A DNA stretch of 42,950 bases, taken from NCBI GenBank assembly GCA_018652685.1, contig JABIBQ010000002.1:1-42950 (forward strand), given 5' to 3'. This document shows, piece by piece, positions 1 through 8,705 of this stretch. This DNA comes from Candidatus Bathyarchaeota archaeon (lineage in GTDB: Archaea > Thermoproteota > Bathyarchaeia > TCS64). The notes beneath the pieces are model-generated. The model searched no databases. It was not told the DNA's origin and saw only the letters and a list, made by a program, of their open reading frames with translations. Positions within the stretch are counted from its first letter, which is position 1. Every line of letters starts with the position of its first letter. The translations under genes were made by a program, and so were the position numbers.

Positions 1-1217
1 CTTCCGCTGATGAGGAACACCCAGACGTATTGATTGTCATACCAGTCCCCCCACCTGACGTCGTGGAGGGTTGTATCGGGGTTGTAGCCCATGGCGGTCC
101 ACACCCTGTTTGTTATTAGCGCGTCAAGCCCAGCCCCCTCGTCAACCTCGTTGAAGTGGGGAACCGGCTTGCCCTCGAATAATACCGCACCGGTCACCTC
201 GTGGTGGACCGGCGGCCTGTCAGTGCAGTTGAGCAACCCCTCGACCAGGTCGCTGGCCGGGGCCATGTTCTTGAGACCCTGCTGGTATTGAATGCCGATC
301 ATCGAACACCCGAACTCGTCGGCGATCCTGACAGCCGCTATGTACATCTTACACTGCTCGTGGATCTGGCGGTCCGTCAACTCGGTGGCCTCATCGATCC
401 CCGTCACGAAGGTCATTCCCTTGAGGTCAAGCCAGTCCCTGACGTTCCTGGCCTCGTCGTCGCTCACGGTCCGCATCTTGGCGACAAGTGCGCTCTGGCT
501 TAGCCGCTCCTTGTAGACGCCCAAGGGGTTCAGCAGCTCGTCCTCGATGATGCCGTTGTACATTCCCATACAGCCCTCGTCAAAGATGCCCATGATGGCC
601 TTCTCGTCCCTGAGCTGGGCCGCCAGTGCCTTGCCCAGCTCCACCTCGTCCTCGGGGAGCTTTGAGGGGTCAAGGGGCCTGACGTGGCTGGTGTCATGGG
701 TTATCTTGCCGTCCTTGAGCCACTCCCTGATTGATTTCAGGAAGAACTTGTCGTCAAAGTTCAGGCTCCAGATGGTGCTATACTCGACGCCCATCTTCGT
801 GAGGCTAGCGTTGAGGTTCAGCATACCGACTAGCCCTGGCCACTGGCCACTCCAGTTGGCCAGGGTCAGAATCGGCCCTTTATGGTCCCGTAGACCCGCC
901 AATACGTGGTGGCTGTACTGCCACACCGCCTCGGCTACGATGACCTTTGCGTCCTTGGGGATGTTCCTGAAAACCTCCATGCCCATGTGCTGGTTCCAGA
1001 TGAACCCGTGCTCCAGTTCCTCGTCGTAGGGGTGTCCGCGCAGGACGTGGTAGCCCTCTTTCTCGAAGACCGGTCTCAGTTTCTTCTCCATCTCGGCCTG
1101 GGCTGGCCAGCACTCCTGGTTTGCTGATAACCTGAGGTCGCCGCTTGTGACGAGGATAATCTCGTTGTCGCCAATGGGCTCGGGCTCCGTGATAACTGGT
1201 AATTGATAAGGAGTCAT
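1..1217 (-). CDS. L-fucose isomerase-like protein (partial, C-terminus off window)
   Basis: About 405 codons are visible, starting with ATG at 1217 and running off the left edge. I translated the frame by hand. It matches the L-fucose/L-arabinose isomerase superfamily: a 'TSGDLRLSANQECW' opening, 'HPYDEELEHGF', 'WSGQWPGLVG' and the typical 'DEGCMGMYNGIIEDELL...ERLSQSALVAKM' region. Enzymes of this fold convert aldoses to ketoses with a divalent metal, but the substrate here is unknown and the metal-binding C-terminal part is missing. The start is supported by a TATA-like element about 28 bases upstream, which overlaps the pyruvate kinase stop codon. It follows pyruvate kinase on the same strand. 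An ATG at 1221 is in another frame. Family assignment is fairly confident; function is not. Confidence 0.65.
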   Translation of the reverse strand, partial: MTPYQLPVITEPEPIGDNEIILVTSGDLRLSANQECWPAQAEMEKKLRPVFEKEGYHVLRGHPYDEELEHGFIWNQHMGMEVFRNIPKDAKVIVAEAVWQYSHHVLAGLRDHKGPILTLANWSGQWPGLVGMLNLNASLTKMGVEYSTIWSLNFDDKFFLKSIREWLKDGKITHDTSHVRPLDPSKLPEDEVELGKALAAQLRDEKAIMGIFDEGCMGMYNGIIEDELLNPLGVYKERLSQSALVAKMRTVSDDEARNVRDWLDLKGMTFVTGIDEATELTDRQIHEQCKMYIAAVRIADEFGCSMIGIQYQQGLKNMAPASDLVEGLLNCTDRPPVHHEVTGAVLFEGKPVPHFNEVDEGAGLDALITNRVWTAMGYNPDTTLHDVRWGDWYDNQYVWVFLISG

Positions 1218-1240
1218 ACATGGGAATGGGGAAGTTGGGG

Positions 1241-1250
1241 CTTAAAACTT
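1241..1250 (-). promoter_or_regulatory. TATA box of the fucose-isomerase-like gene
   Basis: The minus strand reads AAGTTTTAAG, centred about 28 bases before the ATG at 1217, so transcription would begin at or within a few bases of the start codon. It overlaps the TAA of the upstream pyruvate kinase gene. Confidence 0.45.
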
Positions 1251-2682
1251 AGTCCCGGCGACCGGCCCTGTACAGGATGTCCTCGACCTTTAGTATTTCA
1301 AGAGTAGTTGTAAGCCCTGGTGCGATGAGGGTTGACCCCGAGACCACCTGTATCACGTCGTTCCTGTAAAAGTATTCGCGCCTCAGCCCCTCGTTGACGG
1401 CCCTGATGATGAGCTCGTCCCTGTCATCGGTCCATGGCACAGCTATGGGCTTGACGCCCCAGTACATGTTCATCCTCCTGCTGATCCTCGGGTCTTTAGC
1501 AACCGTCAGTATCGTTGCCCTCGGCCTATGCTTGCTCACCATCAAGGCACTCCTACCGCTCCTGGTCACTACCAAGATGGCAGCCGGACCCACGGCCTCA
1601 ACCGCACGGGTGGTGAGGTCTCCGATAATGTCCGTAAGAGGCAGTCCCTTCATTTCCTGGTGCTCCTTCTTGTGGATCTGCTCCTGAACCACGGCACCGA
1701 TGTTGTTCATTGTCCTGACTGTCTCTACCGGGTACTTGCCCACGGCAGTCTCACCGCTGAGCATCACGGCGTCCGCCCCGTCAAGCAGGGCGTTAGCCAC
1801 GTCGCTGGCCTCTGCTCTGGTTGGCCTTGGATTCTCAATCATGGACTCCAGCATCTGGGTAGCGACGATAACGGGCTTTCCCATGTTGTTACATGCCTCT
1901 ATAATCTTCTTCTGGAGCAACGGCACATCCCATGGCGGTATCTCGATGCCCAGATCGCCCCTGGCCACCATGATACCATCGCTAGCATCTATGATTTCAC
2001 TGATATTGTTCACGGCATCACCGTGCTCAATCTTACTGATCAATGGCTGTGTGCCACCTCCTCTCCATATTGCCGAGCTTACGGCTTCTACGTCGTCCTT
2101 TGACCTGACGAAGCTTGCTGCGAACCAGTCACACTCCATCTCCACACCGAACTTGATGCCCTCGATGTCCTTTTTCGTGGGAGGGCTGAGAGTTAGTTTG
2201 GCCCCCGGCGCGTTCACGCCCTTCCTACTGGATGTGAGCCCCCCGGAAACGACCTGGGCTTTGAATCCTTTCTTGTCGGAATCAATACCGGTGATCTCAA
2301 AGTCAATGATCCCGTCGTTGATGAAAAGGTGCCCCCCCTTACGTACCTCGCTAGGGAGCTTAGAGTAGTTCACGGGGAACTTCTCAGCGTTTCCTATGAC
2401 GTCATCGGTGGTGAAATGAACCTCTTGCCCCTCCACGAGAACCACTGGTGCCTCCAACTGCCCCAACCTGATCTTTGGGCCAGATAGGTCAACGAGTATA
2501 CCACATTCTCCGTGGTCGTTGATGTGCTCGATAACAGCCCTGTGTTCATCCTGTGAGCCGTGGCTCATGTTGATGCGGGCTACATCCATGCCTGCCTCGA
2601 TCATGGCATCCAGTGTCTTAGGGTTGCTTGAAGCAGGGCCGATGGTGCACACAATCTTGCTGCGTATGAAGGGAAGGGGCAT
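1249..2682 (-). CDS. pyk: Pyruvate kinase
   Basis: A 477-residue pyruvate kinase, which makes pyruvate and ATP from phosphoenolpyruvate and ADP in lower glycolysis. The N-terminus holds 'RSKIVCTIGPAS' and 'ARINMSHG'. The middle holds the catalytic 'ISKIE', the Mg-binding 'GIMVARGDLGIEIP' and 'VATQMLESM'. The C-terminal allosteric domain is present ('VVTRSGRSALMVSKHRP'). The frame extends upstream to 2814, but the family start fits ATG 2682. A TATA box 28 bases before 2682 would exclude the longer forms, so the mRNA is probably leaderless. It is divergent from the first molybdenum hydroxylase operon. Confidence 0.96.
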   Translation of the reverse strand: MPLPFIRSKIVCTIGPASSNPKTLDAMIEAGMDVARINMSHGSQDEHRAVIEHINDHGECGILVDLSGPKIRLGQLEAPVVLVEGQEVHFTTDDVIGNAEKFPVNYSKLPSEVRKGGHLFINDGIIDFEITGIDSDKKGFKAQVVSGGLTSSRKGVNAPGAKLTLSPPTKKDIEGIKFGVEMECDWFAASFVRSKDDVEAVSSAIWRGGGTQPLISKIEHGDAVNNISEIIDASDGIMVARGDLGIEIPPWDVPLLQKKIIEACNNMGKPVIVATQMLESMIENPRPTRAEASDVANALLDGADAVMLSGETAVGKYPVETVRTMNNIGAVVQEQIHKKEHQEMKGLPLTDIIGDLTTRAVEAVGPAAILVVTRSGRSALMVSKHRPRATILTVAKDPRISRRMNMYWGVKPIAVPWTDDRDELIIRAVNEGLRREYFYRNDVIQVVSGSTLIAPGLTTTLEILKVEDILYRAGRRD

Positions 2683-2704
2683 TGTAATAGGAAGAAACGT
2701 TGGG

Positions 2705-2715
2705 TATGTTAAAAG
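2705..2715 (-). promoter_or_regulatory. TATA box of pyruvate kinase
   Basis: The minus strand reads CTTTTAACATA, centred 28 bases before the ATG at 2682. It decides that start over the upstream in-frame codons, which would lie outside the transcript. Confidence 0.5.
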
Positions 2716-2852
2716 AGGCGCGGGGGCAACTCTTGTTCCTCGTGAGACGGATAAAATCGAGGACATAATCAGGTTATTCGCATAGAATGACACCTCAAAA
2801 CTGGTCATAAACACAGCTTGGATATGGATAATCAGGGACGATGGTAGATTCG

Positions 2853-2862
2853 TTTATTTATT
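2853..2862 (+). promoter_or_regulatory. TATA box of the first Mo-hydroxylase operon
   Basis: The AT-rich run TTTATTTATT sits about 50 bases before the TTG at 2908. Initiation near 2882 would leave a leader of about 25 bases carrying GGAAGG, a plausible ribosome binding site, 8 bases before TTG 2908. The in-frame TTG at 2869 would lie upstream of the transcript start. Confidence 0.4.
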
Positions 2863-2907
2863 TAGACATTGTGTCTTATTCCCATAGAATTTCATGGAAG
2901 GTTCGCA

Positions 2908-5220
2908 TTGGAATACGACAAAATACTAACTGACATCCTAGGAAGGAAAGATTTCCTGGTAGTCGGCAAGAACGTGATACGCACAGACGCCCTAGATAAG
3001 GCACTGGGCAGGGCAAAGTACACGGCCGACTATGTTCCCAAAGGCACAACCATCCTCAAGGTCTACCGCAGCACGGTGGCCCATGCCAACATCAAGTCCA
3101 TCGACACCAGCGAGGCATTGAAGGTGCCCGGAGTCGAGGCCATCTATACCGGGACCGATGTCACTGGGAACAACCAGATCGGGTACGCGTTACCGGATCA
3201 GCCGTTCCTCAACGACAAAAAGGTCCACTACGTTGGAGACCCCATCGCCCTCATCTGCGCAAAAGATGAGTACGCCGCTATGGAGGCCATGGATAAGATT
3301 CACGTGGACTACGAGGAGCTACCGGCCCACCTAGATATCGATGCGGCCCTAGTGGAGGGAGCGGAGGACATCCATGACGGCGGAAACATAGCCCTCGTCA
3401 CAACGATCAGGAAGGGGGACATCGCGGGTGTGTTCGAGTCCGCAGACGCGGTCGTCGAGGACACCTACTGGAGCCCATACCAAGACCATACGTACATAGA
3501 GACGGAGGCGGCTTACGCGATCCCCGGTGAATCAAAGGTAACCGTGATCGCAAACGGCCAGAGCCCGTTCCTGTGCAGGGAAAAAGTCGCTCACGTACTC
3601 GGATGGGACCTGAACCAAGTTCAAATCATACAGGCATTGACGGGGGGAGCATTTGGTGGAAAGGATGACCAGGGGCCCCTCCTGTGTGCGTACGCTGCGT
3701 TCGCATCATTAAAGCTGGGCAGGCCGGTTGTCCACATTTGGAACAGGGAGGAGAGCCTAGCATACAGCAACAAACGGTTCCCTGCGAGGATTCACTACAA
3801 GAGCGCATGCACCAAGGACGGCAAGGTGACGGGAATCGAGGTTAAGATCACATTAGAGTGTGGCGCATACGCCAACAGGAGCCCCTTCTGGCTCTGGAGG
3901 CAGACGGCACACGCGGGCGGTCCATACGATATCGAGAACTGCTTCATTGACGGGCAGGCAGTCTACACAAACAAGGTTTACGGTGGAAGTTACCGAGGAT
4001 TCGGTGACCTGGCTCTCCACTTTGCTCTAGAGCAGCAGATGGACAAGCTGGCAATCGCCATAGGCATGGACCCCGTAGAGTTCAGACTCAAGAACGTCTT
4101 AGTTGAAGGCGGTAGGACAACATGCGACCAGGTTCTTGACCACAGCGTCGGGATCAAGGAATGCCTGGAAGCGGTTAGAGATGCATCAGACTGGGCCAAT
4201 CACCGTGAGCCGGTCTGTGACGGCACGAAGGTAAGGGGCTACGGCGTCGGGCTTGCCTACCACGGCATAAGCACGAGCCGCAGCAGCCCTGACTGGAGCG
4301 CGGCGAGTCTCATGATGAACCAGGACGGGAGCTGCAACTACCGTACGGGTATCGTTGAGATCGGCCAGGGAAGCCCATTCGGCCACATTAAGATAGTCAG
4401 CGAGATCATAGGCGTGCCTCCGGAGAAGATCAGGATAGACCTGCCGGACACGGATAGCACAATGAACGCGAAGCCCACCCACGGGAGCCGAGGGCTCATG
4501 CTGGGAGGCACCGCGGCTGCCAAGGCGGCACTGATGCTCAGGGAGAGCATGGTGAACTGCGCCGCCGAGCTGTTCGAGACTGACGCCGACAGGATTGACC
4601 TGCGGGACAACAAGGCGTTCGACAGGAAGAACAAGGATAACGTCATCGACATCAAGGAGCTGGCTGAGGAGATGTACCTCAGGGACTACAACCCGGGCGC
4701 ACACGGCTACTTCAAGGCACCCAAGCGTTTCTTCGACCCGGTGACCGGTCTGGGGGTCAACTACAGCGTCTACACCTTCGCCGCAACAGTGGCAGAGGTT
4801 GAGGTAGACACCGAGACAGGCGAGACATCAGTCATCAAGATTTGGCCCGCCATGGACTGTGGTAAGGCAATCGACCCGATGATTATCGAGGGACAGATAG
4901 AGGGGGCAATCAGCCAGGGCATGGGGTTCGCGTTGATGGAGAACATGGAGATTGATGACAAAGGCAAGGTCATCAACCCCAACTTCACCGACTATGTGAT
5001 ACCTTCGAGCCTTGACACGCCAGAGATCGAGCCATGTATCATCATCGAGAAACCCTACAAGCACTCCGCGTTCGGAGCAAAGGGAGTAGGGGAGCCAGCC
5101 ATCATCAGCGTAGTACCCACAATCACCAACGCCATCTACCACGCAACGGGCCAAAGGTTTAGCACCGTGCCCATCAGGCCGTGGCAGATGCACAAGGCGT
5201 TGAAGGAGGCGAGGAAATGA
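2908..5220 (+). CDS. Molybdenum hydroxylase large (Mo-pterin) subunit, xanthine dehydrogenase family
   Basis: About 770 residues, the catalytic subunit of a three-part molybdenum hydroxylase that would bind Mo-pterin cytosine dinucleotide. An N-terminal a/b hammerhead domain ('ALGRAKYTADYVPKG') is followed by the cofactor-binding domain with 'GGAFGGKDD' (residues 246-254), 'YRGFG' (362-366) and 'GAKGVGEPA', whose Glu729 matches the catalytic base of the family. It lacks the 'AYRCSFR' loop of aerobic CO dehydrogenase, so it is not CoxL. At the position of the purine-binding Glu of xanthine oxidase it has Asp. The start is uncertain (TTG 2869 or TTG 2908); I prefer 2908 from the TATA position and the GGAAGG before it. 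It is the first gene of an L-M-S-xdhC operon. The substrate is unknown; candidates are aldehydes, N-heterocycles or aryl-CoA. Confidence 0.93.
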   Translation: MEYDKILTDILGRKDFLVVGKNVIRTDALDKALGRAKYTADYVPKGTTILKVYRSTVAHANIKSIDTSEALKVPGVEAIYTGTDVTGNNQIGYALPDQPFLNDKKVHYVGDPIALICAKDEYAAMEAMDKIHVDYEELPAHLDIDAALVEGAEDIHDGGNIALVTTIRKGDIAGVFESADAVVEDTYWSPYQDHTYIETEAAYAIPGESKVTVIANGQSPFLCREKVAHVLGWDLNQVQIIQALTGGAFGGKDDQGPLLCAYAAFASLKLGRPVVHIWNREESLAYSNKRFPARIHYKSACTKDGKVTGIEVKITLECGAYANRSPFWLWRQTAHAGGPYDIENCFIDGQAVYTNKVYGGSYRGFGDLALHFALEQQMDKLAIAIGMDPVEFRLKNVLVEGGRTTCDQVLDHSVGIKECLEAVRDASDWANHREPVCDGTKVRGYGVGLAYHGISTSRSSPDWSAASLMMNQDGSCNYRTGIVEIGQGSPFGHIKIVSEIIGVPPEKIRIDLPDTDSTMNAKPTHGSRGLMLGGTAAAKAALMLRESMVNCAAELFETDADRIDLRDNKAFDRKNKDNVIDIKELAEEMYLRDYNPGAHGYFKAPKRFFDPVTGLGVNYSVYTFAATVAEVEVDTETGETSVIKIWPAMDCGKAIDPMIIEGQIEGAISQGMGFALMENMEIDDKGKVINPNFTDYVIPSSLDTPEIEPCIIIEKPYKHSAFGAKGVGEPAIISVVPTITNAIYHATGQRFSTVPIRPWQMHKALKEARK

Positions 5221-6080
5221 GGCCCATTCCAAAGTTCCAGTACCACTCACCGGAGAGCGTGAGCGAGGCCCTGTCACTGCTGGTTGAGCTTGAGAACGCG
5301 TCGCCGGTCATCGGTGGCTCCGACCTCATGATAGCCATGAGGAACGGGGTGATCGCCCCGAGCCACGTGGTGGACCTCAACGAGATCAACGAGTTAAACT
5401 ACATCAAGGAAGAGGCAGGGGTCATCAAGATAGGAGCGACAGCCACGCACACACAGGTAGCCAGCAACCTCATTGTGGCCCAGGTTCATTCGCTGGTGGA
5501 CTCCGTCAGCAGGATTGGAAGCCCACAGATCAGGAACAGGGGAACCATAACCGGCAACATATGCAACGCATCCCCAGCCGCTGACTCGGCACCGCCACTG
5601 CTGGTGCACGGTGCAGAGGTGGAGATCAAGAGCTTGGATGGTTCAAGGGTCATCCCGATAGCTGACCTCTTCACGGGGCCCAAGATGAACTGCCTGGAGA
5701 CAGGCGAGCTTCTGACTGAGATACGGATACCCGTACCCCCGGCTGGAGCCGCGTCTAGCTACAAGCGCATCGGCAGGCGCAAGGCGTTCACCCTGTCAGT
5801 TGTGAGCTCTGCTGCATACATCCAGATGGACGACGAGACATGCACCGACGCAAAGGTGGCGTTTGGAAGCGTCGCTATCACACCCATCAGAGTCCCGGAG
5901 GCGGAGAACCTGCTCAAGGGAAGCAAGCTGGACAAGGAGACCATCAAGGCGGCGTCTAAGGCCGTCTACGAGGCGGTCAAGCCGATCACGGATGTCCGCG
6001 GGACGGCAGAGTACAGGAAGGACATGTGCCCAGTGCTGATGAGGCGGGCGATAGACCAGTGCTTGGAGAGGCTGAGGTGA
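5217..6080 (+). CDS. Molybdenum hydroxylase FAD-binding (medium) subunit
   Basis: A 287-residue FAD subunit that passes electrons from the Fe-S subunit to an acceptor. It shows the two FAD-binding motifs of the CoxM/XdhB family: 'IGGSDLM' (32-38) and 'GTITGNICNASPAAD' (109-123). A CO-dehydrogenase flavoprotein C-terminal domain follows. The ATG at 5217 overlaps the preceding stop as ATGA and has GGAGGCGAGG just upstream, so longer in-frame starts are unlikely. It lacks the cysteine-rich insertion of 4-hydroxybenzoyl-CoA reductase beta subunits, so no extra 4Fe-4S cluster is expected. Confidence 0.93.
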   Translation: MRPIPKFQYHSPESVSEALSLLVELENASPVIGGSDLMIAMRNGVIAPSHVVDLNEINELNYIKEEAGVIKIGATATHTQVASNLIVAQVHSLVDSVSRIGSPQIRNRGTITGNICNASPAADSAPPLLVHGAEVEIKSLDGSRVIPIADLFTGPKMNCLETGELLTEIRIPVPPAGAASSYKRIGRRKAFTLSVVSSAAYIQMDDETCTDAKVAFGSVAITPIRVPEAENLLKGSKLDKETIKAASKAVYEAVKPITDVRGTAEYRKDMCPVLMRRAIDQCLERLR

Positions 6081-6085
6081 AGACA

Positions 6086-6553
6086 ATGGAAGTGAACTTT
6101 ACGCTAAACGGAGAAAAGGCGACTGTCGATGTCCCTCCATACACCACGCTAACGGATATGCTGCGAGACGAGATGAACATCCAGTCGGTGAAGAAGGGAT
6201 GCGAGCACGGCGAGTGCGGCGCATGCACACTGCTGGTGAACGGCCTGCCCGTGGCAAGCTGCATCATACTGGCCCCTCAGGTTGAGGGAAAGCACATCAC
6301 GACACTTGAGGGACTAGAGCACAAGGCCATGATGATCGACCTGCGACAGGCGTACATCGAGAACGGCGCAATCCAGTGCGGTTTCTGCACCCCTGGGATG
6401 CTCATAAGCAGCTACGCCCTCCTCAGGGATAACCAGAACCCATCACCAGACGAGGTGAAGCTGGCCATCGAGGGCAACATATGCAGGTGCACGGGTTTCA
6501 CGAAGATAATAGAGGCCGTGCTTGACGCGGCAGAGAGGATAGCCGTTGAGTGA
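6086..6553 (+). CDS. Molybdenum hydroxylase 2x[2Fe-2S] (small) subunit
   Basis: A 155-residue electron-transfer subunit. The plant-type [2Fe-2S] cluster uses Cys39, Cys44, Cys47 and Cys59 ('GCEHGECGACT'). The second cluster uses Cys98, Cys101, Cys133 and Cys135 ('CGFCTPG', 'NICRCTG'). All eight cysteines are present and the length is normal. The start is ATG 6086 or GTG 6077, which overlaps the FAD-subunit stop; both are in frame and differ by three residues. It is the third gene of the operon and overlaps xdhC at its end. Confidence 0.95.
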   Translation: MEVNFTLNGEKATVDVPPYTTLTDMLRDEMNIQSVKKGCEHGECGACTLLVNGLPVASCIILAPQVEGKHITTLEGLEHKAMMIDLRQAYIENGAIQCGFCTPGMLISSYALLRDNQNPSPDEVKLAIEGNICRCTGFTKIIEAVLDAAERIAVE

Positions 6554-7328
6554 GCAGGAAATAGTCAAGCGTCTATACGCGGCACTCGACAAAGGTGAGT
6601 CAGCGGTTCTCTGCAGCCTCATCTTCAAGGCAGGATCAGGGCCAAGAGACCCCGGGGCAAAGATGCTAGTGACGGCTGACGGCAAGGCCACAGGCACCAT
6701 CGGCGGAGGCGGCATGGAGAGGCTCCTGATAGGGAAAGCCATGGGGGTGATGGAGCGGGGTAAACCCGAGACATACCACTTCGCCATGGGGGTACCCGCC
6801 CGAGAGGGAATGATACCCGTGAACAGTAAATGCGGAGGAGAGGTGAAGATCTACATGGACCCGATAAGACCAGACCCGAGACTAGTCATCATGGGAAGCG
6901 GCTGGATAGCCCAGGCCGTGGCCCGGTACGCAACCGAGTGCAACTTTGAGATAATTGTCGTGGACGATGCAGAATCAGCAAGGGCTGACTGGTTCCCCGA
7001 GGGAGCCACCATTATCAACGACAAGTACCCAGAGAGCCTTGAGCAAGTGGACATCAGGAAAAGCGATTATGTCGCCATGCTCCACGGCGAGACAACCTTC
7101 GAGTTAGCGGGTCTCAGGCACTCAGTTAAGGCACAGCCTGCCTACATCGGGCTCCTCGGAAGCGGTAACAAGCTGAAGGAGCACGTCAAGCATCTGAAAT
7201 CAGAGGGATTTGACGCAGATGTGGTTGAGACAATCAAGGGACCCATAGGCCATGATATCTCCGCGGAGACCCCTGAAGAGATCGGGGTCAGCATAGTGGC
7301 CGAGCTCATCCAGAAAAAACGGGGCTAA
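6546..7328 (+). CDS. XdhC/CoxF-family molybdenum cofactor maturation protein
   Basis: A 260-residue XdhC-family protein. XdhC proteins bind the molybdenum cofactor, assist its sulfuration and insert it into hydroxylases; they are not subunits of the mature enzyme. The N-terminal XdhC domain has 'GSGPRDPGAKMLV', 'GTIGGGGME' and a conserved Cys in 'NSKCGGEVKIYM'. A Rossmann-like C-terminal half begins at 'LVIMGSGWIAQAVARYA'. It starts with TTG at 6546, inside the last codons of the small-subunit gene, so translation is probably coupled. The position right after the L-M-S genes supports a role in maturing that enzyme, and perhaps the second hydroxylase encoded nearby. Confidence 0.9.
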   Translation: MSEQEIVKRLYAALDKGESAVLCSLIFKAGSGPRDPGAKMLVTADGKATGTIGGGGMERLLIGKAMGVMERGKPETYHFAMGVPAREGMIPVNSKCGGEVKIYMDPIRPDPRLVIMGSGWIAQAVARYATECNFEIIVVDDAESARADWFPEGATIINDKYPESLEQVDIRKSDYVAMLHGETTFELAGLRHSVKAQPAYIGLLGSGNKLKEHVKHLKSEGFDADVVETIKGPIGHDISAETPEEIGVSIVAELIQKKRG

Positions 7329-7330
7329 AC

Positions 7331-7513
7331 GTGAAGCCCTACCGCCGTAACTGGATGATAGGCTTTTTTCTCATCCTAACAGGTATTGCGGCTTACCTTT
7401 TTTCGATTAAATATTCACTGTTCCTCGTTGGTGCTGGTGTAATTGTCGCTGGTTGGTCTGGCAGGGTCTGGGTGTACGAGGAGAAACAGAAAACCCCACC
7501 TGAAAAACGTTAA
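7331..7513 (+). CDS. Small two-helix membrane protein, function unknown
   Basis: Sixty residues from GTG 7331, two bases after the xdhC stop. A short basic N-terminus ('MKPYRRNW') is followed by two hydrophobic stretches (about residues 9-24 and 29-43) and a charged tail, so it looks like a helical hairpin in the membrane. I recognise no family. Its tight placement makes it probably the last gene of the hydroxylase operon. Confidence 0.5.
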   Translation: MKPYRRNWMIGFFLILTGIAAYLFSIKYSLFLVGAGVIVAGWSGRVWVYEEKQKTPPEKR

Positions 7514-7544
7514 ACCCTCACCCGAACACATCAGTCTGATTATT

Positions 7545-8705
7545 TTGAACCCGTACGACAAGCTCGGAGTCAGGAGGGTCATCAACGCGTGCAGCACGGC
7601 GACCCATCTTGGAGGCAGTATAGTTGACCCGAGGGTTATGGACGCTATGAAGGACGCTGCGGGCCAGTACGTAATAATGATGGAGCTCCAAGACCAGGTC
7701 AGTAAGGAAATCGCTAATCTGATCGGTTCCGAGGCCGCAATGGTGACAGCGGGTGCTACTTCATCACTCCAGCTAGGAGCTGCAGCTTGTCTCCTAGGAG
7801 GGAGTGGACTAGAAGAGTTCACTGTCAAACCTTACGAGAGACTGCAGCCCATAGACGGTCCGTGGAAGAAGCTAATTCAACAGATTCCCGACATCGAAGG
7901 TGAGGTTATCATACAGAGGACACACCGGAACCCATACGAGTTCGCGTATACAAGCATCGGTTGCACTATCAGATATGCAGGAAACACAGAAGGTTGCACA
8001 GTAGAGGAGCTAGAGGAATCCATCAACGAGTACACTTGTCTGATTGCGTTCAGTGCCCATCGGGAGGTCTCCGGAGTTTCACTTGAAGAAACGGTCAAGC
8101 TAGGCAAAAAACATGACATCCCCGTCTTGGTTGACGCCGCTGGGAGCGTATTACCTCGTTCAAACATGAAAAAGTATGCAGATTCGGGAGCAGCCCTCGT
8201 CGCGGTGAGCGGAGGAAAACAGATCAAAGGGCCAAATGACACAGGCATCCTCTACGGGCAAAAGGAACTGATCGAGATGGCTAAACTACAGGCTTCCCCA
8301 TTCAATGGATTGGGCAGGGGTATGAAAGTAGACAGAACCCAGATGGTTGGACTACTAGTAGCACTCAAATTATTTCTAGATGTGCTCCCCGAGGAGGAGA
8401 AAGCCGAGTTTGAGTCATGGAGGGAGAAAGCTCAATGGGTTGTGGACGAGTTGAGGGACAGTAAAGGAGTCTCAAAGACTGAGGTGGCTGTCCCTGAACC
8501 GTGGAACGTCAGGACCATGGTTACCTTCGATGATTCAATATCAGCCCGTGACATTGCCATTAAGCTCAGAGAACTTGACCCTAGTATCTGGGTGGAGACC
8601 AGCATGACTGAAAAGGAAGACAACCGCATCGGGATCGCCTTCGACTGTCTCAACGAATATGAGGAAGAGGAAATTGTTGAGGCGCTGAAAAAGATTCTTA
8701 GCTAG
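7545..8705 (+). CDS. SelA-like PLP-dependent enzyme
   Basis: About 386 residues of a fold-type I PLP enzyme in the SelA/DgaE-like family (selenocysteine synthase relatives, including ammonia-lyases and uncharacterised archaeal SelA-like proteins). The opening 'NPYDKLGVRRVINACST' and 'GSEAAMVTAGATSSLQLGAAACL' are typical. 'PVLVDAAG' gives the cofactor-binding Asp, and 'VSGGKQIKGPNDTG' gives the Schiff-base lysine (Lys225). The frame opens upstream at TTG 7443, but that would overlap the membrane-protein gene; TTG 7545 fits the family start. It has no long N-terminal RNA-binding domain, so tRNA selenylation is unlikely. It lies between two Mo-hydroxylase clusters and its stop overlaps that of the convergent MocA-like gene by 8 bases. 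Confidence 0.8.
   Translation: MNPYDKLGVRRVINACSTATHLGGSIVDPRVMDAMKDAAGQYVIMMELQDQVSKEIANLIGSEAAMVTAGATSSLQLGAAACLLGGSGLEEFTVKPYERLQPIDGPWKKLIQQIPDIEGEVIIQRTHRNPYEFAYTSIGCTIRYAGNTEGCTVEELEESINEYTCLIAFSAHREVSGVSLEETVKLGKKHDIPVLVDAAGSVLPRSNMKKYADSGAALVAVSGGKQIKGPNDTGILYGQKELIEMAKLQASPFNGLGRGMKVDRTQMVGLLVALKLFLDVLPEEEKAEFESWREKAQWVVDELRDSKGVSKTEVAVPEPWNVRTMVTFDDSISARDIAIKLRELDPSIWVETSMTEKEDNRIGIAFDCLNEYEEEEIVEALKKILS

Noticed and set aside
1700-2368. A 222-codon plus-strand frame
   Set aside because: Antisense to pyruvate kinase; no recognisable product.
2908-5220. Aerobic CO dehydrogenase (CoxL)
   Set aside because: The large, medium and small layout is similar, but the AYRCSFR active-site loop of form I CoxL is missing from both large subunits.
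7443-7544. N-terminal extension of the SelA-like protein from TTG 7443
   Set aside because: It would overlap the membrane-protein gene, has no family match, and the known family start fits TTG 7545.
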